Shown piece after piece: positions 25,190 to 35,753 of a stretch of 64,000 bases of DNA. Every line of letters starts with the position of its first letter. The first letter of the stretch is position 1. Source of the stretch: Chondrosia reniformis (lineage: Eukaryota > Porifera > Demospongiae > Chondrillida > Chondrillidae); contig OX359199.1 in NCBI GenBank assembly GCA_947172415.1, forward strand, positions 5,949,384-6,013,383, given 5' to 3'. The notes beneath the pieces were generated by a model. That model did no database searches and was not told the DNA's origin. It saw only the letters and a list, made by a program, of their open reading frames with translations. The translations under genes and the position numbers were made by a program.

Positions 25190-25512
25190 AATTTTCCGAA
25201 TAAAATCGAGAGGCCTCTATTGACCTTTAGCCACTCCAAATTCACAACCTTACATTGACCGAATCAAGTCGAGAAGCCTCGACTAATATTCAGTCGAACC
25301 AAATTCACAAGCCGAGTTTGACCTAATGTTGTCGAAAAGCCTCGACTGACATTTAGGCACTCCAAATTCACAATCCTACATTTTTGACCGAATCAAGTCG
25401 AGAAGCCTCGACTGACATTTGGTCACTCCAAATTCACAACCTGACTCTCTTACTGGATGTAGTCAAAAATGCTTCGATCCATCACTGAGTCACTCCAAAT
25501 TTCCATGTCGAC
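25190..25512. repeat. Diverged 60-65 bp minisatellite with internal hairpins
   Basis: Five imperfect units, each ending with a form of CACTCCAAATTCACAA. Most carry GTCGAGAAGCCTCGAC or a close variant, which pairs as a 6-bp stem with an AAGC loop. It lies about 190-500 bases upstream of the first reductase gene and is absent from the corresponding position upstream of the second copy. Confidence 0.75.
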
Positions 25513-25698
25513 AACGGCTCGTTCACCTCTGAGGCCTTATCCTGACAGCCATATGCTATTCCTAACGTGTGAGATTCTAGCCGTCTCTCCTAATTCGTTA
25601 ATCGCGTGGTGAATTTGGTTCGTCTGAATGAACTCATCTAATATCTTGCTCATCACTTCTTGCTTTATGAATATCATTAAAACAACGCCGAGACAAAA

Positions 25699-26688
25699 AT
25701 GGCTGCCTCTAGTAAGAAACCCATTATTTGTCTTTATATGAAGTCCGATATACCGTCTGAACAAATGCAGTTACTTGAAGAGCATTTTATAGTCATTACC
25801 GAACAAGATAAAAATCTCTGTTCGAAGTACAAGAATGACGTAATCGCAATTGTACCATTTGCAGGATCTCTTGTTTCGGATGAAATTCTAGAGAAGTATC
25901 CAAATCTTCGTATCATTAGCAACAATTCAGTAGGTTATGACCATATTGATCTTCACGCTGCGGCTAAGAGAGGCATTCGAGTAGGGAATACACCTTTGGT
26001 TCTCAACGAAGCTACTGCTGAAATTGCAATCTCTTTAATATTGAGTACTGCTAGAAGAATAGTTGAAGGCGATAGGATTTGTAGATTGAATGATACTAAT
26101 CAGTTCTCACTAAACACGTTTCTAGGCACTGGAGTGAGCGGACAAACTTTAGGAATAGTCGGTATGGGAGGAATAGGTAGAGTACTGGCTAGAATGGCAC
26201 ATTGTGGATTCAATATGAAGATCCTGTATCACAATCGACATAGAGCAGCTGGAGATATTGAGCAATCCATTGGTGGAGCCGAGTACTACAAAGATGTCTA
26301 CGAAATGCTGCCTGTATGTGATTTTGTGGTACTGCTAGCTCCTTCTACTCCTGAGACATACAAAATGTTTGGAAAGAAGGAATTCTCTAGAATGAAACAA
26401 TCTGCTATTTTTGTGAACATATCACGTGGTACTCTGGTAGATCATGATGCATTAGTCAGTGCTCTGGAGGAAGGTGTCATCAAAGGTGCAGGATTAGATG
26501 TGACTGACCCAGAGCCACTTCCAAGGGACCACAAACTCCTTACTTTCCCAAATGTGGTACTCACACCCCATATTGGAAGTGCTACTGCACAGACTCGTTT
26601 AAAGATGATGCAAGTTGTTGTGGACAACATTGAAGCAGTTCTAAATGACAAACCAATGATGGCTGAAGTACAATTGCCAAAAGTATGA
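25699..26688 (+). CDS. GRHPR: Glyoxylate/hydroxypyruvate reductase-like 2-hydroxyacid dehydrogenase, copy 1
   Basis: Intronless 329-residue protein, the usual length of GRHPR. The NAD(P)-binding loop GMGGIG is at residues 155-160. The catalytic trio is intact: Arg243 in ISRGTLVD, Glu272 in DVTDPEPLP and His291 in TPHIGSAT. NNSVGYDHIDL and TTAE/ATAE substrate-side motifs are in place. The enzyme should reduce glyoxylate or hydroxypyruvate in cytosol, mitochondrion or peroxisome; substrate choice between GRHPR and a related D-2-hydroxyacid dehydrogenase is not certain. The start in AAAAATGGCTGCC is the same Met as in the near-identical copy at 41095. Convergent with IAH1. Confidence 0.93.
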   Translation: MAASSKKPIICLYMKSDIPSEQMQLLEEHFIVITEQDKNLCSKYKNDVIAIVPFAGSLVSDEILEKYPNLRIISNNSVGYDHIDLHAAAKRGIRVGNTPLVLNEATAEIAISLILSTARRIVEGDRICRLNDTNQFSLNTFLGTGVSGQTLGIVGMGGIGRVLARMAHCGFNMKILYHNRHRAAGDIEQSIGGAEYYKDVYEMLPVCDFVVLLAPSTPETYKMFGKKEFSRMKQSAIFVNISRGTLVDHDALVSALEEGVIKGAGLDVTDPEPLPRDHKLLTFPNVVLTPHIGSATAQTRLKMMQVVVDNIEAVLNDKPMMAEVQLPKV

Positions 26689-27386
26689 AAATTATATATT
26701 AGTCACCTTAACCTGGACAATCCCTCTTATTCACCATTTAATTTAATGTAACCACCTCCACTAACTTTTTTGACTAATAAGCCAATTTGTCAATTAATTG
26801 TGGTTAAACATTCATTATATAATTAATATAAGTCTACCAAATTAAAAGATCCTTTTGGGTTTTTCTCATCAAATGTCTTCCGATTCTGCATCATTTATGG
26901 AAAGGAACCAAATGTGTCATTTAGATGTGGTAACCAGCTATACACAATTTGCATTGTCCAGTACTTATTCAGATCAAAGCTGATTGAATGATATAGATTA
27001 TATATATGAAACTGAAATTGAATGATATACATATATGAAACTGAAATGTGACAACACAGGGGTTTCTATACTTGGTTTGTAGGCACACTCTCTTATTGTA
27101 CCCAAGACATGCAAAAAGCAAAATAAAGATGCCAACCCAGTTAAGGGTATGTACAGGGGTGCATGTATAACTTATGCTATCACCACTTGCAAGATTAATG
27201 CAGCTTATGTGCCTTAATAATTATGAATTATATCAAGTCACTTGTTCTTGGATCCTTTGTTCTATATCTTGTAATATTTTACCCTATATCATCACAATAT
27301 CATCTTGATTGATGTTAAGGATTACATTCATGAAAATGTTTACATAACTTGTCTAATATTGACTATAGTTAATTAATATAAGTCTA
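26689..27386. other. Intergenic between convergent reductase and IAH1
   Basis: Contains 3' flanks of both genes, shared in part with the downstream flank of the second reductase copy (CAATCCCTCTTATTCACCAT). It also holds the degenerate IAH1 fragment listed separately. No other gene is seen. Confidence 0.6.
26818..26940 (-). pseudogene. Degenerate copy of the IAH1 3' end
   Basis: About 115 bases match 27365-27485, the last codons and 3' flank of IAH1, with roughly one change in six and small indels. Shared blocks include AATTAATATAAGTCTA, AAAAGATCCTTTT and GAACCAAATATGTCATT-like sequence. The fragment is too short to code and lies about 450 bases downstream of the real stop, in the same orientation. 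Confidence 0.75.
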
Positions 27387-28103
27387 TCACTTTAAAAGAT
27401 CCTTTTCAGGGTTCTTCTCATCAATGTTCTTCCAATCCGGCATCATTTGCGGGAGGGAACCAAATATGTCATTCAGATGTGGTAATAAGGCCTCTGCTAG
27501 GATGCTGTTGCCCTTTTCTGACAGGTGAAGACCATCCACGAAGAGAGATTCATTCTTCTGCATTTTAAATGTTAACGAAAAAAGGTCAACATGTTTCAAA
27601 TTGAGTGAACTTGCTATAGAAAGTACAACCTCAGCGTACTGTTTCGTCACCTCATTACTCCTGTCGATTGCCCTATCTTTTGATGAACAAAAGATTGCAT
27701 AATTTTCCTCGTGAAGTGACGGTGGTGATATCAGAATAATATTTTCTTTCTTAATTCCTCCACTTAGAAGAAATCTGCAAATAAAGGACATATTTTCTTT
27801 GAACAACTTCAATGGTACATGCTGCCTAGAATTAACGTCCGGTAAGGACGCGTCATTTGTTCCTATTAGAACAACCACTGCATCGAAACTGCTTATGTCA
27901 ATCGGTTCGAAGATATTCTTTAGAACAATCTTTAGCCACAAGGAATTGTAACCTGAAAAACCTCTGTTAATTACGTCAACCTTTTGCTGAAATGCATCAG
28001 CAATCAAAGAACCCCATCCTCCTACGCTGAACGAGTACTGAGTCAATGAATCACCAAATAATATCAATCGTGGATTTACATAACTAGAACGAATAGCAGC
28101 CAT
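27387..28103 (-). CDS. IAH1: Isoamyl acetate-hydrolysing esterase 1 homologue (SGNH/GDSL hydrolase)
   Basis: Intronless 238-residue protein, close to the usual IAH1 length. Block I is LILFGDSLTQ, with the nucleophile Ser in GDS; block II contains NRGFSGYNS; block III is IGTND; block V is DGLHLSEKGN, supplying the Asp and His. The family hydrolyses short-chain esters and is soluble; there is no signal peptide. The start ATG lies in AAAAATGGCTGC. It is convergent with reductase copy 1 and divergent from the LMLN gene. Lack of introns, like its neighbour, is unusual for this window. Confidence 0.93.
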   Translation of the reverse strand: MAAIRSSYVNPRLILFGDSLTQYSFSVGGWGSLIADAFQQKVDVINRGFSGYNSLWLKIVLKNIFEPIDISSFDAVVVLIGTNDASLPDVNSRQHVPLKLFKENMSFICRFLLSGGIKKENIILISPPSLHEENYAIFCSSKDRAIDRSNEVTKQYAEVVLSIASSLNLKHVDLFSLTFKMQKNESLFVDGLHLSEKGNSILAEALLPHLNDIFGSLPQMMPDWKNIDEKNPEKDLLK

Positions 28104-28262
28104 TTTTATTTCACTATAGCAATTATGTTAACTACAGGACTTTACAGTTTACAACATGCACCAACGAATGACTTTTTTCAGCTACATTTAAAAAATTAGA
28201 TATTGCAACGTTTTTGAATGAAATTGTGTTGTAAGGATATTGGCCAATATTATTAATCTTAG

Positions 28263-28534
28263 TTATAAAAACACTGTTAGTCGCTTTTTTAATGTCTTAG
28301 AGTTTCTCCTCTCTAAAGGCTTAATATTGCGTGTCTGCAACATCCAGTAATTAGCCTCTTCCTGCAACTGAAGCATTCTGCGTCCATACTGGGGAATTAT
28401 GTAAGATAAATCTCCTTCTGATGAATTTAATAGGCTCTTCTCGATCGTCTCATCTCAGATAAAATATCGATGACAAAATTTGCAATCACTTCCAGTGACA
28501 CTTCATGCCCCGTTATTCCTGACTCATTTTCCTC
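28263..28534 (-). pseudogene. Probable terminal exon of an unrecognised gene, frameshifted
   Basis: A T-rich tract and TTAG acceptor at 28535 precede an open stretch starting EENESGITGHEVSLEVIANF. The frame breaks at a 5-bp tandem duplication (TCTCA twice, 28448-28457). After it the other frame stays open to a stop at 28263, with text such as YGRRMLQLQEEANYWMLQ. Removing one TCTCA unit would join the frames. A further open stretch lies on the same strand near 28707-28830 (RWYAALAENRLPIPDD), so more of the gene may survive there. Family not recognised. Confidence 0.45.
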
Positions 28535-28826
28535 CTAATTTGTATATCAAAAAAAAAAATTATCATCAGTACGTAGATACATAGGCAGACAGACAGATAG
28601 ATAATGAAAATAGAGACACCTTTAGCTTGAAATTATGCAGAAACAGACAGACTTAATTACAATCACAATTAGGATTACAAGTATGCAGCTACAGTTATGT
28701 GATGTCATCAGGTATAGGTAATCGGTTTTCCGCTAATGCCGCGTACCACCTGAGCATCGCACGACCCGACAAGGCGAATATTAAATCATCATTCTTTAGT
28801 AGCTGTAGCTTTGGATTCACGTAAGC

Positions 28827-31800
28827 ATGTCCACTCTTGTACTACGTGGCTTATTGCTAGTCGTCTTAGTGGGGAGACCGTCTGAATGCCGCCGCGTTTG
28901 TAGTCACCATTATTCTCTTCCGGAAGAGGTATATAGAACAGCTATCCGTGTGTATACAAATTTAAAGTTTTAAATATTAGTAGACAATGTTTTGACTATG
29001 TTGTTGTATACAGTAAAAATAACACAGGGTTTACTATACATTATATCATATTGATGTATGCATATATATTCTATAGCTACATGCAGTGGTGAATACAATT
29101 CTAATTTACTATATATATATATATATATTATGTAGCTGAGATATACAAATGTAGGAAGAATTAGTTATACTTCTGGAAAACGTAGCCTATCAGAAAAGGA
29201 ACCTTTAAGATTGACTCCATTCTATGATCAAACAGTACTCGAGTAAGGGTTTTATATGGCTGACGTGCATGTGTACATATATACATGTTTTCTAATGTTT
29301 ATACTTATTAGACGGAGTAAAAAGGAACAGCAAGCCATATATGTGAGTCTCAATCTCATAATTGTATTGTCAAATGTGTTGTGTGCATATTATTTAGCTT
29401 GATATATATAAATTTCCAAGAAAGAACTATAATTATGTTATATAGGACTTGATAGGATATGCTGTTAACTATTTCAGCCAAACCCTCAATGTGCAACCTG
29501 TTCAGAAACCATTTCTTCTAACAAGGTGAATATATATATACACTCGCAAATATATATCACTTCAAATTTTATAGGCCATATATATATACACATTCTATCA
29601 TTGCTAATGGTTAGTATTATATAGACACATGTACAGTGACATGCCATACAAAAAGTAAGATTAATAAGGATGGCCCAACCAGTTTAGGTTTATAAGTCAC
29701 ATTACAAAAGAAAGTCTCTTGGGAAGTTCATTGCTCTTCTGGAATTGACAGATATAGGTATATATATAGGGTGGGGTGGGTGAGAGGTGGGGATGTGTGT
29801 GCCCTATATATAAAAATCCATGGTAAATAATTAGCTAAGGGATTTTTGCTTTCAAATAAGATTGGTGATTTGTTTATCAGGATATGATCGAGTAAAAAGA
29901 AAAAAGAAAAAAAGAAATATTTTAGATATACAAGGTTACCTTAGGCGCCTGCAATTTGTCTTTTATATATAGATCTTGCATTCATCCTGAAAAAGGAAGT
30001 GAGGAAGAGCTTATTACTGGTGACTTTTGCTTAAAAACACAAGGTTGTACAGAACTATCTTTTTGTGGCAATATTGCTATCCCAGAAGAGCATTTATCTG
30101 TAAGAAACTTAGATGCATGATGTTATTGTTTTTGTGCACGTGCTTAATTAAAGTTTAGCCAAGACAGATCTAAAAGTCTAAGATTGAAGCTATGCTTGGT
30201 GTCAGCATTCACAGACTTACAGGGTTTTGACATTTGGATGATAAGAAATAAATGCCCTATCTCTCACACCTTTTCCATCAATATATAGTTTACTATCTGG
30301 GATTGCATATATTATATAGGCATGTAAAATGTGCGATGAGGATGGCAGGCATTGTATAACATCAGGTAGAAATGGTTCTGGGATTGCTAATTCTGACTTT
30401 GTGCTGTATGTCTCAGCAAATGACTCAAACTGTGATCCATCATTAATAGCTGCTTCTTCACATTGTCAACAAATTTCAGAAACTGACAGGTAACATACAC
30501 ATGCATGTATGCTTATACGTACTTCTTAAATGCATAAGTGACACAGTGTGTACTTAAATACATTGGATCTGTTTTAATGCCTATATATATTGATGCTGCA
30601 CAGATTATATATATATAGTATAGTATTAGTATAGTATAGTCTAGTATAGTATTATATATATATAGTATGGATAGATGTTTATATACACCATACAGCATGA
30701 TTTTTTACAATTCAGGCCAATTGCGGGTGAAACTAATCTTTGTTTTGAGGCATTGAAAGAGTTGCCAATTTATAGCGCCAGACAAACAGTTGTACATGAA
30801 ATTATTCATTCCTTGGTATGTAACATTTCATGTATCATATACATATGTATATATTATACAGACTTGCGTATATATGTAGGTATACTTTGACTCTACCTTT
30901 ACCTTATAATTAAATTGCCAATGAACATGGTCTAGATCTATAGATCTGTTTTATATCTTCAGTACAATAATTAACTTCATAATAGGGATTTTCTCCCGCA
31001 CTGTATGCCTTTTATCGTGATGAAGATGGAAACCCACGAACAAAGCGAGACAAATTTGGATTGCCACCGATCTCAACTATATTTGGAACGTAATGTTATA
31101 TATATAAAATTATTACATATTATGAATGTGATATAGTATTGCAAATATACCTTTTTCCCATGTTTATGATCAAAGCCGTCTTTTTGAAGCTGACAAGAAC
31201 ACAATAGTTTCCAAGAACATGACACAAATGTCCATCAAGGGCAATTTTACAGTTGAGCAAATCTTTGTAACGTTGCCTAATGTAAAAGTAAGCATTCATT
31301 TGTATCTTAATTAATATTCAATGCACTTCTGGATCTACAACAACATTTTTATCATGTACCTGTAGCCCATCATCTACTTATAATAAACACATGTTTATTC
31401 CTCCCCTCCCTATTGTTTTGCTGATGAATGACCCTTTGAGTTGAAGCATTCATATCTAAAGAATTAATTGTTGCTGAAGTTCAATATATTATATAATTTA
31501 TGTTGCACTATATAATGTTTTAAGAAAGAAGCTAGAAAATACTATGGCTGTCCTACTATGATTGGAATGGAGTTAGAAAATGAAGGTGGCAGAGGAACAA
31601 AATATGCTCACTGGAAACAGCGAATTATAGAAGTATAGCATATGTGTTGTGTTGTACGTATATTACAAGGATGCACAGAAAGTAAATTAAATGATATGCA
31701 CAAATCAATTAAGAAACATTAACTATTATATATGCATGTATGTATATGTATACAGTTTAATTAGATTGAGGACTGTTAAAATTTCTTATAAATATAATAG

Positions 31801-33653
31801 AATGAGCTCATGACTGGAGTTGAAACAGGCAGACGATTGGCCACTTCAAGGTTCACTCTTGCTCTGTTACGGGATACAGGGTCAGTATGTATGTATATGA
31901 TGGTCACATGCACTGTATACAGTCCCTATATAACTCTCTTGGGAGTTTGTTTTTGACCTCTTTGTGAAATTTAGAACTATTATTTTATGAGATAACTTCA
32001 CCAGGTTTTTATTCATGTCCACTTGTAATTATATTATTATATTAAATTCTAAAATGTATATATAGATGTACTAAATTATAATACTTTAGATGGTACCAAG
32101 TTAATTATTCTATGGCTGATCCAATAAAGTTTGGAAGGTGCTTGGGATGTGATTTTGTTGAAACCTCTTGCTTTGAGTATGGGTGAGTGAATCTGGCAGG
32201 ATATACGTATATATACATATAATATGTGTGTATGAGGAGGACATATTCCTGTAATCATATACAATTTACTATTTTTAACTTGTTAGTTTGCATAAGGATC
32301 CACATTGCACGCTGAGTGACTTATATCTTTATAGAGAAGAAGCAATATCCACCTTAAATACTGGTTGCACTTTTGACAGATTATCAACAGCATTTTGTAA
32401 CATGGTTGGATATGATTCAGATATTCCCGAGAAGTACCAAGTATGTGTAGATAACTATAAAGAATTCATTAGCTTTGTATTACATGTATACGCATGACCC
32501 AGTGGAGCAAAAGAAGACTCCTGTATCCTCATCTAAAAAACTTTCACCAGGTTTAGTTCCCTACAGTCATTTTGATTTATTACAGAGTAGGCATAGCATG
32601 TAGGGATTATTTATATACACATGTGTGTGTCTTAAATATAGGCATATTTTGGAGATGTAATGTAATGTATAATAACACACCATGTCATATTTATTGCATA
32701 ATATAGAGTATGTATGAATGGGTGTATATATTAAGACCAATAGAGTACAATTTAGAATGGATCTATACAGTACTTTAGATATCCAAATGTTGGAGGTCGG
32801 ATAAGGATTACAGATTTCTGTCCCTATATGGAAGTAAGTAGTATACAAAATTATATATTATACATTGGTGGACATATATATAATGTAATACATACGTATG
32901 TAATATTTTAGGGTCTAAATAGTTGTCAGTATTTTTCAGATAACACTGAATCAGGTATGACTACATAAAGCAGTACTGAAGTGTGTTAGTCTAATGATTT
33001 CACTATATATGTATGTAATGTGTATATGTACATTTTGAGTAGATATGGATATGGAAGTGCAGCTTTTAGCTGAGGAATATGGACCTTCCTCAAAATGCCT
33101 TAATATTGAAGTAGAAACAATTTTAAGTGTCTCAGGAGAAATGATAGAAGTGGAGAAGACAACAATTACAGGAGCTTGCTATGAGGTATGCACTGCATGT
33201 GCCTTGTCCATCTGTTTAACATTGTTTATGCCGATAGTATGTGTGTTGTTATACATGCATGTATATATATATATTGGTATAGCTTGCCATGATAATACGT
33301 TTTTATATATATGGTTGATGTATGTATTAGTATTATATATATGTATACAGGTAGCTTGCTATGATAATAAAGTATCCATAACTATACAAGGAAAGACCCA
33401 CACTTGTGATAACAGTGAAAATGAAGATAAGAGAAGAGTTAGACATTCACACAAACGGAGAAGCATTCAAAAGGTTCATCTTTATTGAACATGAAAATGA
33501 GTGCAGTCTCTTTATGAATGAATATGCTTAATTCCATTTCTTATCTTCGATCAGGTACCAATTTTCTCTGGAGAGTATCATGTTAATGTTACTGTACACT
33601 GTCCTGAATATGATGAAGTCTGTTGGGTGAGGCATGAGTACTTGTGTATATAA
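28827..33653 (+). CDS. LMLN: Leishmanolysin-like metalloprotease (M8 family)
   Basis: Intron-rich gene. ATG 28827 opens a signal peptide (MSTLVLRGLLLVVLVG). Exons follow near 29134-29243, 29445-29526, 29974-30100, 30320-30490, 30716-30814, 30987-31089, 31175-31290, 31525-31636, 31800-31879, 32090-32182, 32286-32440, 32775-32830, 33043-33186, 33353-33473 and 33556-33653. The zinc motif HEIIHSLGF is split between two exons at 30814/30987. The third ligand is the His of YAHWKQRI. GMELENEGG, ELMTG, TLALLRDTGWY and the many cysteines of the C-terminal domain match animal LMLN. The reading ends at TAA 33651-33653 unless another small exon follows. Role expected in cell migration or surface proteolysis; this product looks secreted or membrane-associated. 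Confidence 0.9.
30178..30262 (+). repeat. Lone diverged fragment of the 169-bp satellite monomer
   Basis: GTGTCAGCATTCACAGAC and TGCCCTATCTCTCACA match the satellite unit in the block at 35.7-40.6 kb, in the same order and orientation, with loss and change between. It lies in an LMLN intron. Confidence 0.7.
32503..32616 (-). repeat. Dispersed repeat family B, copy 2
   Basis: In plus-strand order: AAAAGAAGACTCCTGTATCC, then GGTTTAGTTCCCT, then TTTATTACAGAGTAGGCATA followed by GCATGTAGG. This is the inverse of the copies at 20035 and 33775, and close to those at 750 and 52850. In an LMLN intron. Confidence 0.6.
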
Positions 33654-34015
33654 ACACCATATGTACAGCACATTGCCAGTATTATATATATAGCTAGTCT
33701 TCAGAGTCTATATTACTAATACAAATAGAGTATGTATACCGTTTTCTACATATTACAGTAAATCTATTCTACAGTAACAGTCCTATAGGAATTAAAGAGA
33801 GCGGTTAGATGAGGATGCAAGAGTCTTCTCTTTATTGTTATTCTGCTCCCCTGGGCCAGACAGCTGTTTTTGGGAATACCATTTTTCCTTGTGATCCTGG
33901 AAGTCTTTCTGTAAATTTCCATTGATATTCTTAGTGCTCTTAATTTTGGGATAGATAAACATGTAGCAGATAACGATTGATACACAAATTTTATCTTGTA
34001 ACATGTACGTATATA

Positions 34016-34055
34016 CAGTAGGAAGTCAATTATCCGAACTTCAATTATCCGAACA
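34016..34055. repeat. Solo pogo/Tigger-like terminal sequence
   Basis: CAGTAGGAAGTCAATTATCC, then a second ATTATCCGAAC repeat, preceded by TA. This is the typical CAGT...ATTATCCGAA end of pogo-superfamily elements. I found no matching inverse end nearby. Confidence 0.5.
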
Positions 34056-34307
34056 TGTCAATATTCCCTCAATTAATGTATACCTCCATCCTATACATGT
34101 CATGATCAGGTAATAGTATGTATACATGTACACCTTCTTTACATTAAATTTACATATATACTTAGGACAATTCGGAGGACTTTGAATGCAGTACTAGTAA
34201 CACTGACAAGTGATAGAGAACCCATATTTAACTGAAATTAAGTAAAGGTTATACTGTATACATTTTATTTATATAGTATTAACCAAGTTATAACTCTATA
34301 ATCTAAC

Positions 34308-34548
34308 ACAGGATCAAATTACAGGTTTCATATGGTGTGAAATCTATTTGAAACTTCTTGAACAGCCAGGTTTCAAAGGGTGCTCAAGAATGTGCTAACA
34401 GAATAATTTCATGGGTTTCAAGTTTTAACAGCCCCCTTTCCGAGTTTTATACATACTTACATACCTTTTGAAACCTGGCTGTTCAAAGAGTTTCAAATAG
34501 GTTTCATGCCTTCTGAAACCTGATATTTGATTCTGTGTAACATATACG
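34308..34548. mobile_element. MITE with 75-bp inverted arms
   Basis: The left arm starts ACACAGGATCAAATTACAGG and includes TTGAACAGCCAGGTTTCAAA. The right arm is its inverse, ending CTGATATTTGATTCTGTGT. About 85% of arm positions pair by eye. No coding capacity. Target duplication not clear. Confidence 0.75.
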
Positions 34549-34601
34549 TAGCTATATATTTATCTTAGAATATTAGACAAACTAAAAGCTGCATCATATA
34601 T

Positions 34602-35635
34602 ATGTGAAACATTTAGACGGATTATTATTCAACTTTTCGAGCATCTAGAAATATAGTTCAGTAATTCTTTTGTAGTCAGTTGATTCAACTAAGTGAGGTT
34701 TCTTCTTCCATGCAGTTAGAATAGCGTTTGCATAGCTGAAACAGATAAGCCTGTATATTATAAATCAGTGCCTAAGGACTTGTCAGTAAAATATGGCTGC
34801 AAAGTTTAAATGTCTCATTGTTCAAGTAATTTAAGATCTAGCTGGTCCCTTTCCACGTCCCCTTCCTCGACCTGCTCCACCTCCTCTTCGTTTTGGGGCA
34901 GGCTTGCCTGGCTTTGTGTCTGTCTTTGTTGATTTACCTAAAAATAATTGTACTTAGCTAGCAGTGCCAAATAGCACTAGCTCAACAGGGAGTAAAATTA
35001 CTGATTATCGGGAACAAAGTCTAAACTTTCTGAAAATACTAGAAATAAACTAACTTGTCTTCTCCCAGACAATAATAGTTCAATCTTCTTTTGCTTGGTA
35101 TTGCCTAGAGAGTATGTGAAACAATTATGAAAGACTAAGTTAATAAAGTTCAAACATGGGTACATCTCACTATCACAAATGTAGTCTTATACACACATAC
35201 GTATATACGTATGTACATACATACCTCCACTACTTTTCTTGATGGACCAGTAACAAATGAGAAGGGCAATCTAGCTATTGTGTAAGAGGGTACATCAGAG
35301 ATGACAGGATGCCAGCTACACTCACTCAGTTCTCTTACTGCTGAAGGGTAAGGAGGAAGAACCTACACCTTGATCACTTGTAGCAGTGTCCTTCTTGTCA
35401 CTTGCTGGAAGGTCTTCTGGCAGCTCTCCTTCTTCATGTTCTTCTTCAGGCAGTTCACCAATGGACAGCTCCTCCTTCTTAAGACCAGCCTCACTAAAAT
35501 CAACAGGTGCTTCTCCTATTGAGGGCAGCAGACCTACATATTTATGCAAGAAGACGTTAGATTCCATACATGGACAGACTAAGCAATAACCTGATTGGTA
35601 ACTCCTTTAAGTTACGTAGCTAATGGAGATGACAG
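34602..35635 (-). pseudogene. Truncated duplicate of the TPR 3' end
   Basis: Matches 42447-44080 of the intact TPR gene, including the last exon with the RG-rich tail and stop (34830-34832) and the acidic exon at 35322-35567 (KKEELSIGELPEEE). Compared with TPR it lacks the 488-bp insertion at 43007. A segment of roughly 80 bases between GACCAG and TAACAAATG, where TPR has a small exon, is also deleted. There is no start or upstream coding sequence: similarity stops where the MITE arm begins at about 35643. The exons themselves stay open, so the duplication is fairly recent. Confidence 0.85.
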
Positions 35636-35753
35636 TAGTAGACAGTAGAAATAGGAATGGCAGTGTTCACCAGTGACTAGAACATCTGCAAAAAGTAATG
35701 AAACAAGATAGTGATTATGTGATAAGGCTAATCATACAGAAGTTGCATACGTA

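Larger units (their letters stand above)
33654..34601. other. Repeat-rich intergenic region after LMLN
   Basis: Holds a family B copy (33775-33900: TAGATGAGGATGCAAGAGTC, GGGCCAGACAGCTGTTTTTG), a pogo-like terminal sequence (34016-34055) and a complete inverted-repeat element (34308-34548). No gene seen. Confidence 0.6.

Noticed and set aside
34830..35567. Independent small acidic-protein gene
   Set aside because: Exon-by-exon match to the 3' end of TPR, no start or upstream exons, and an internal exon deleted: a truncated duplicate.
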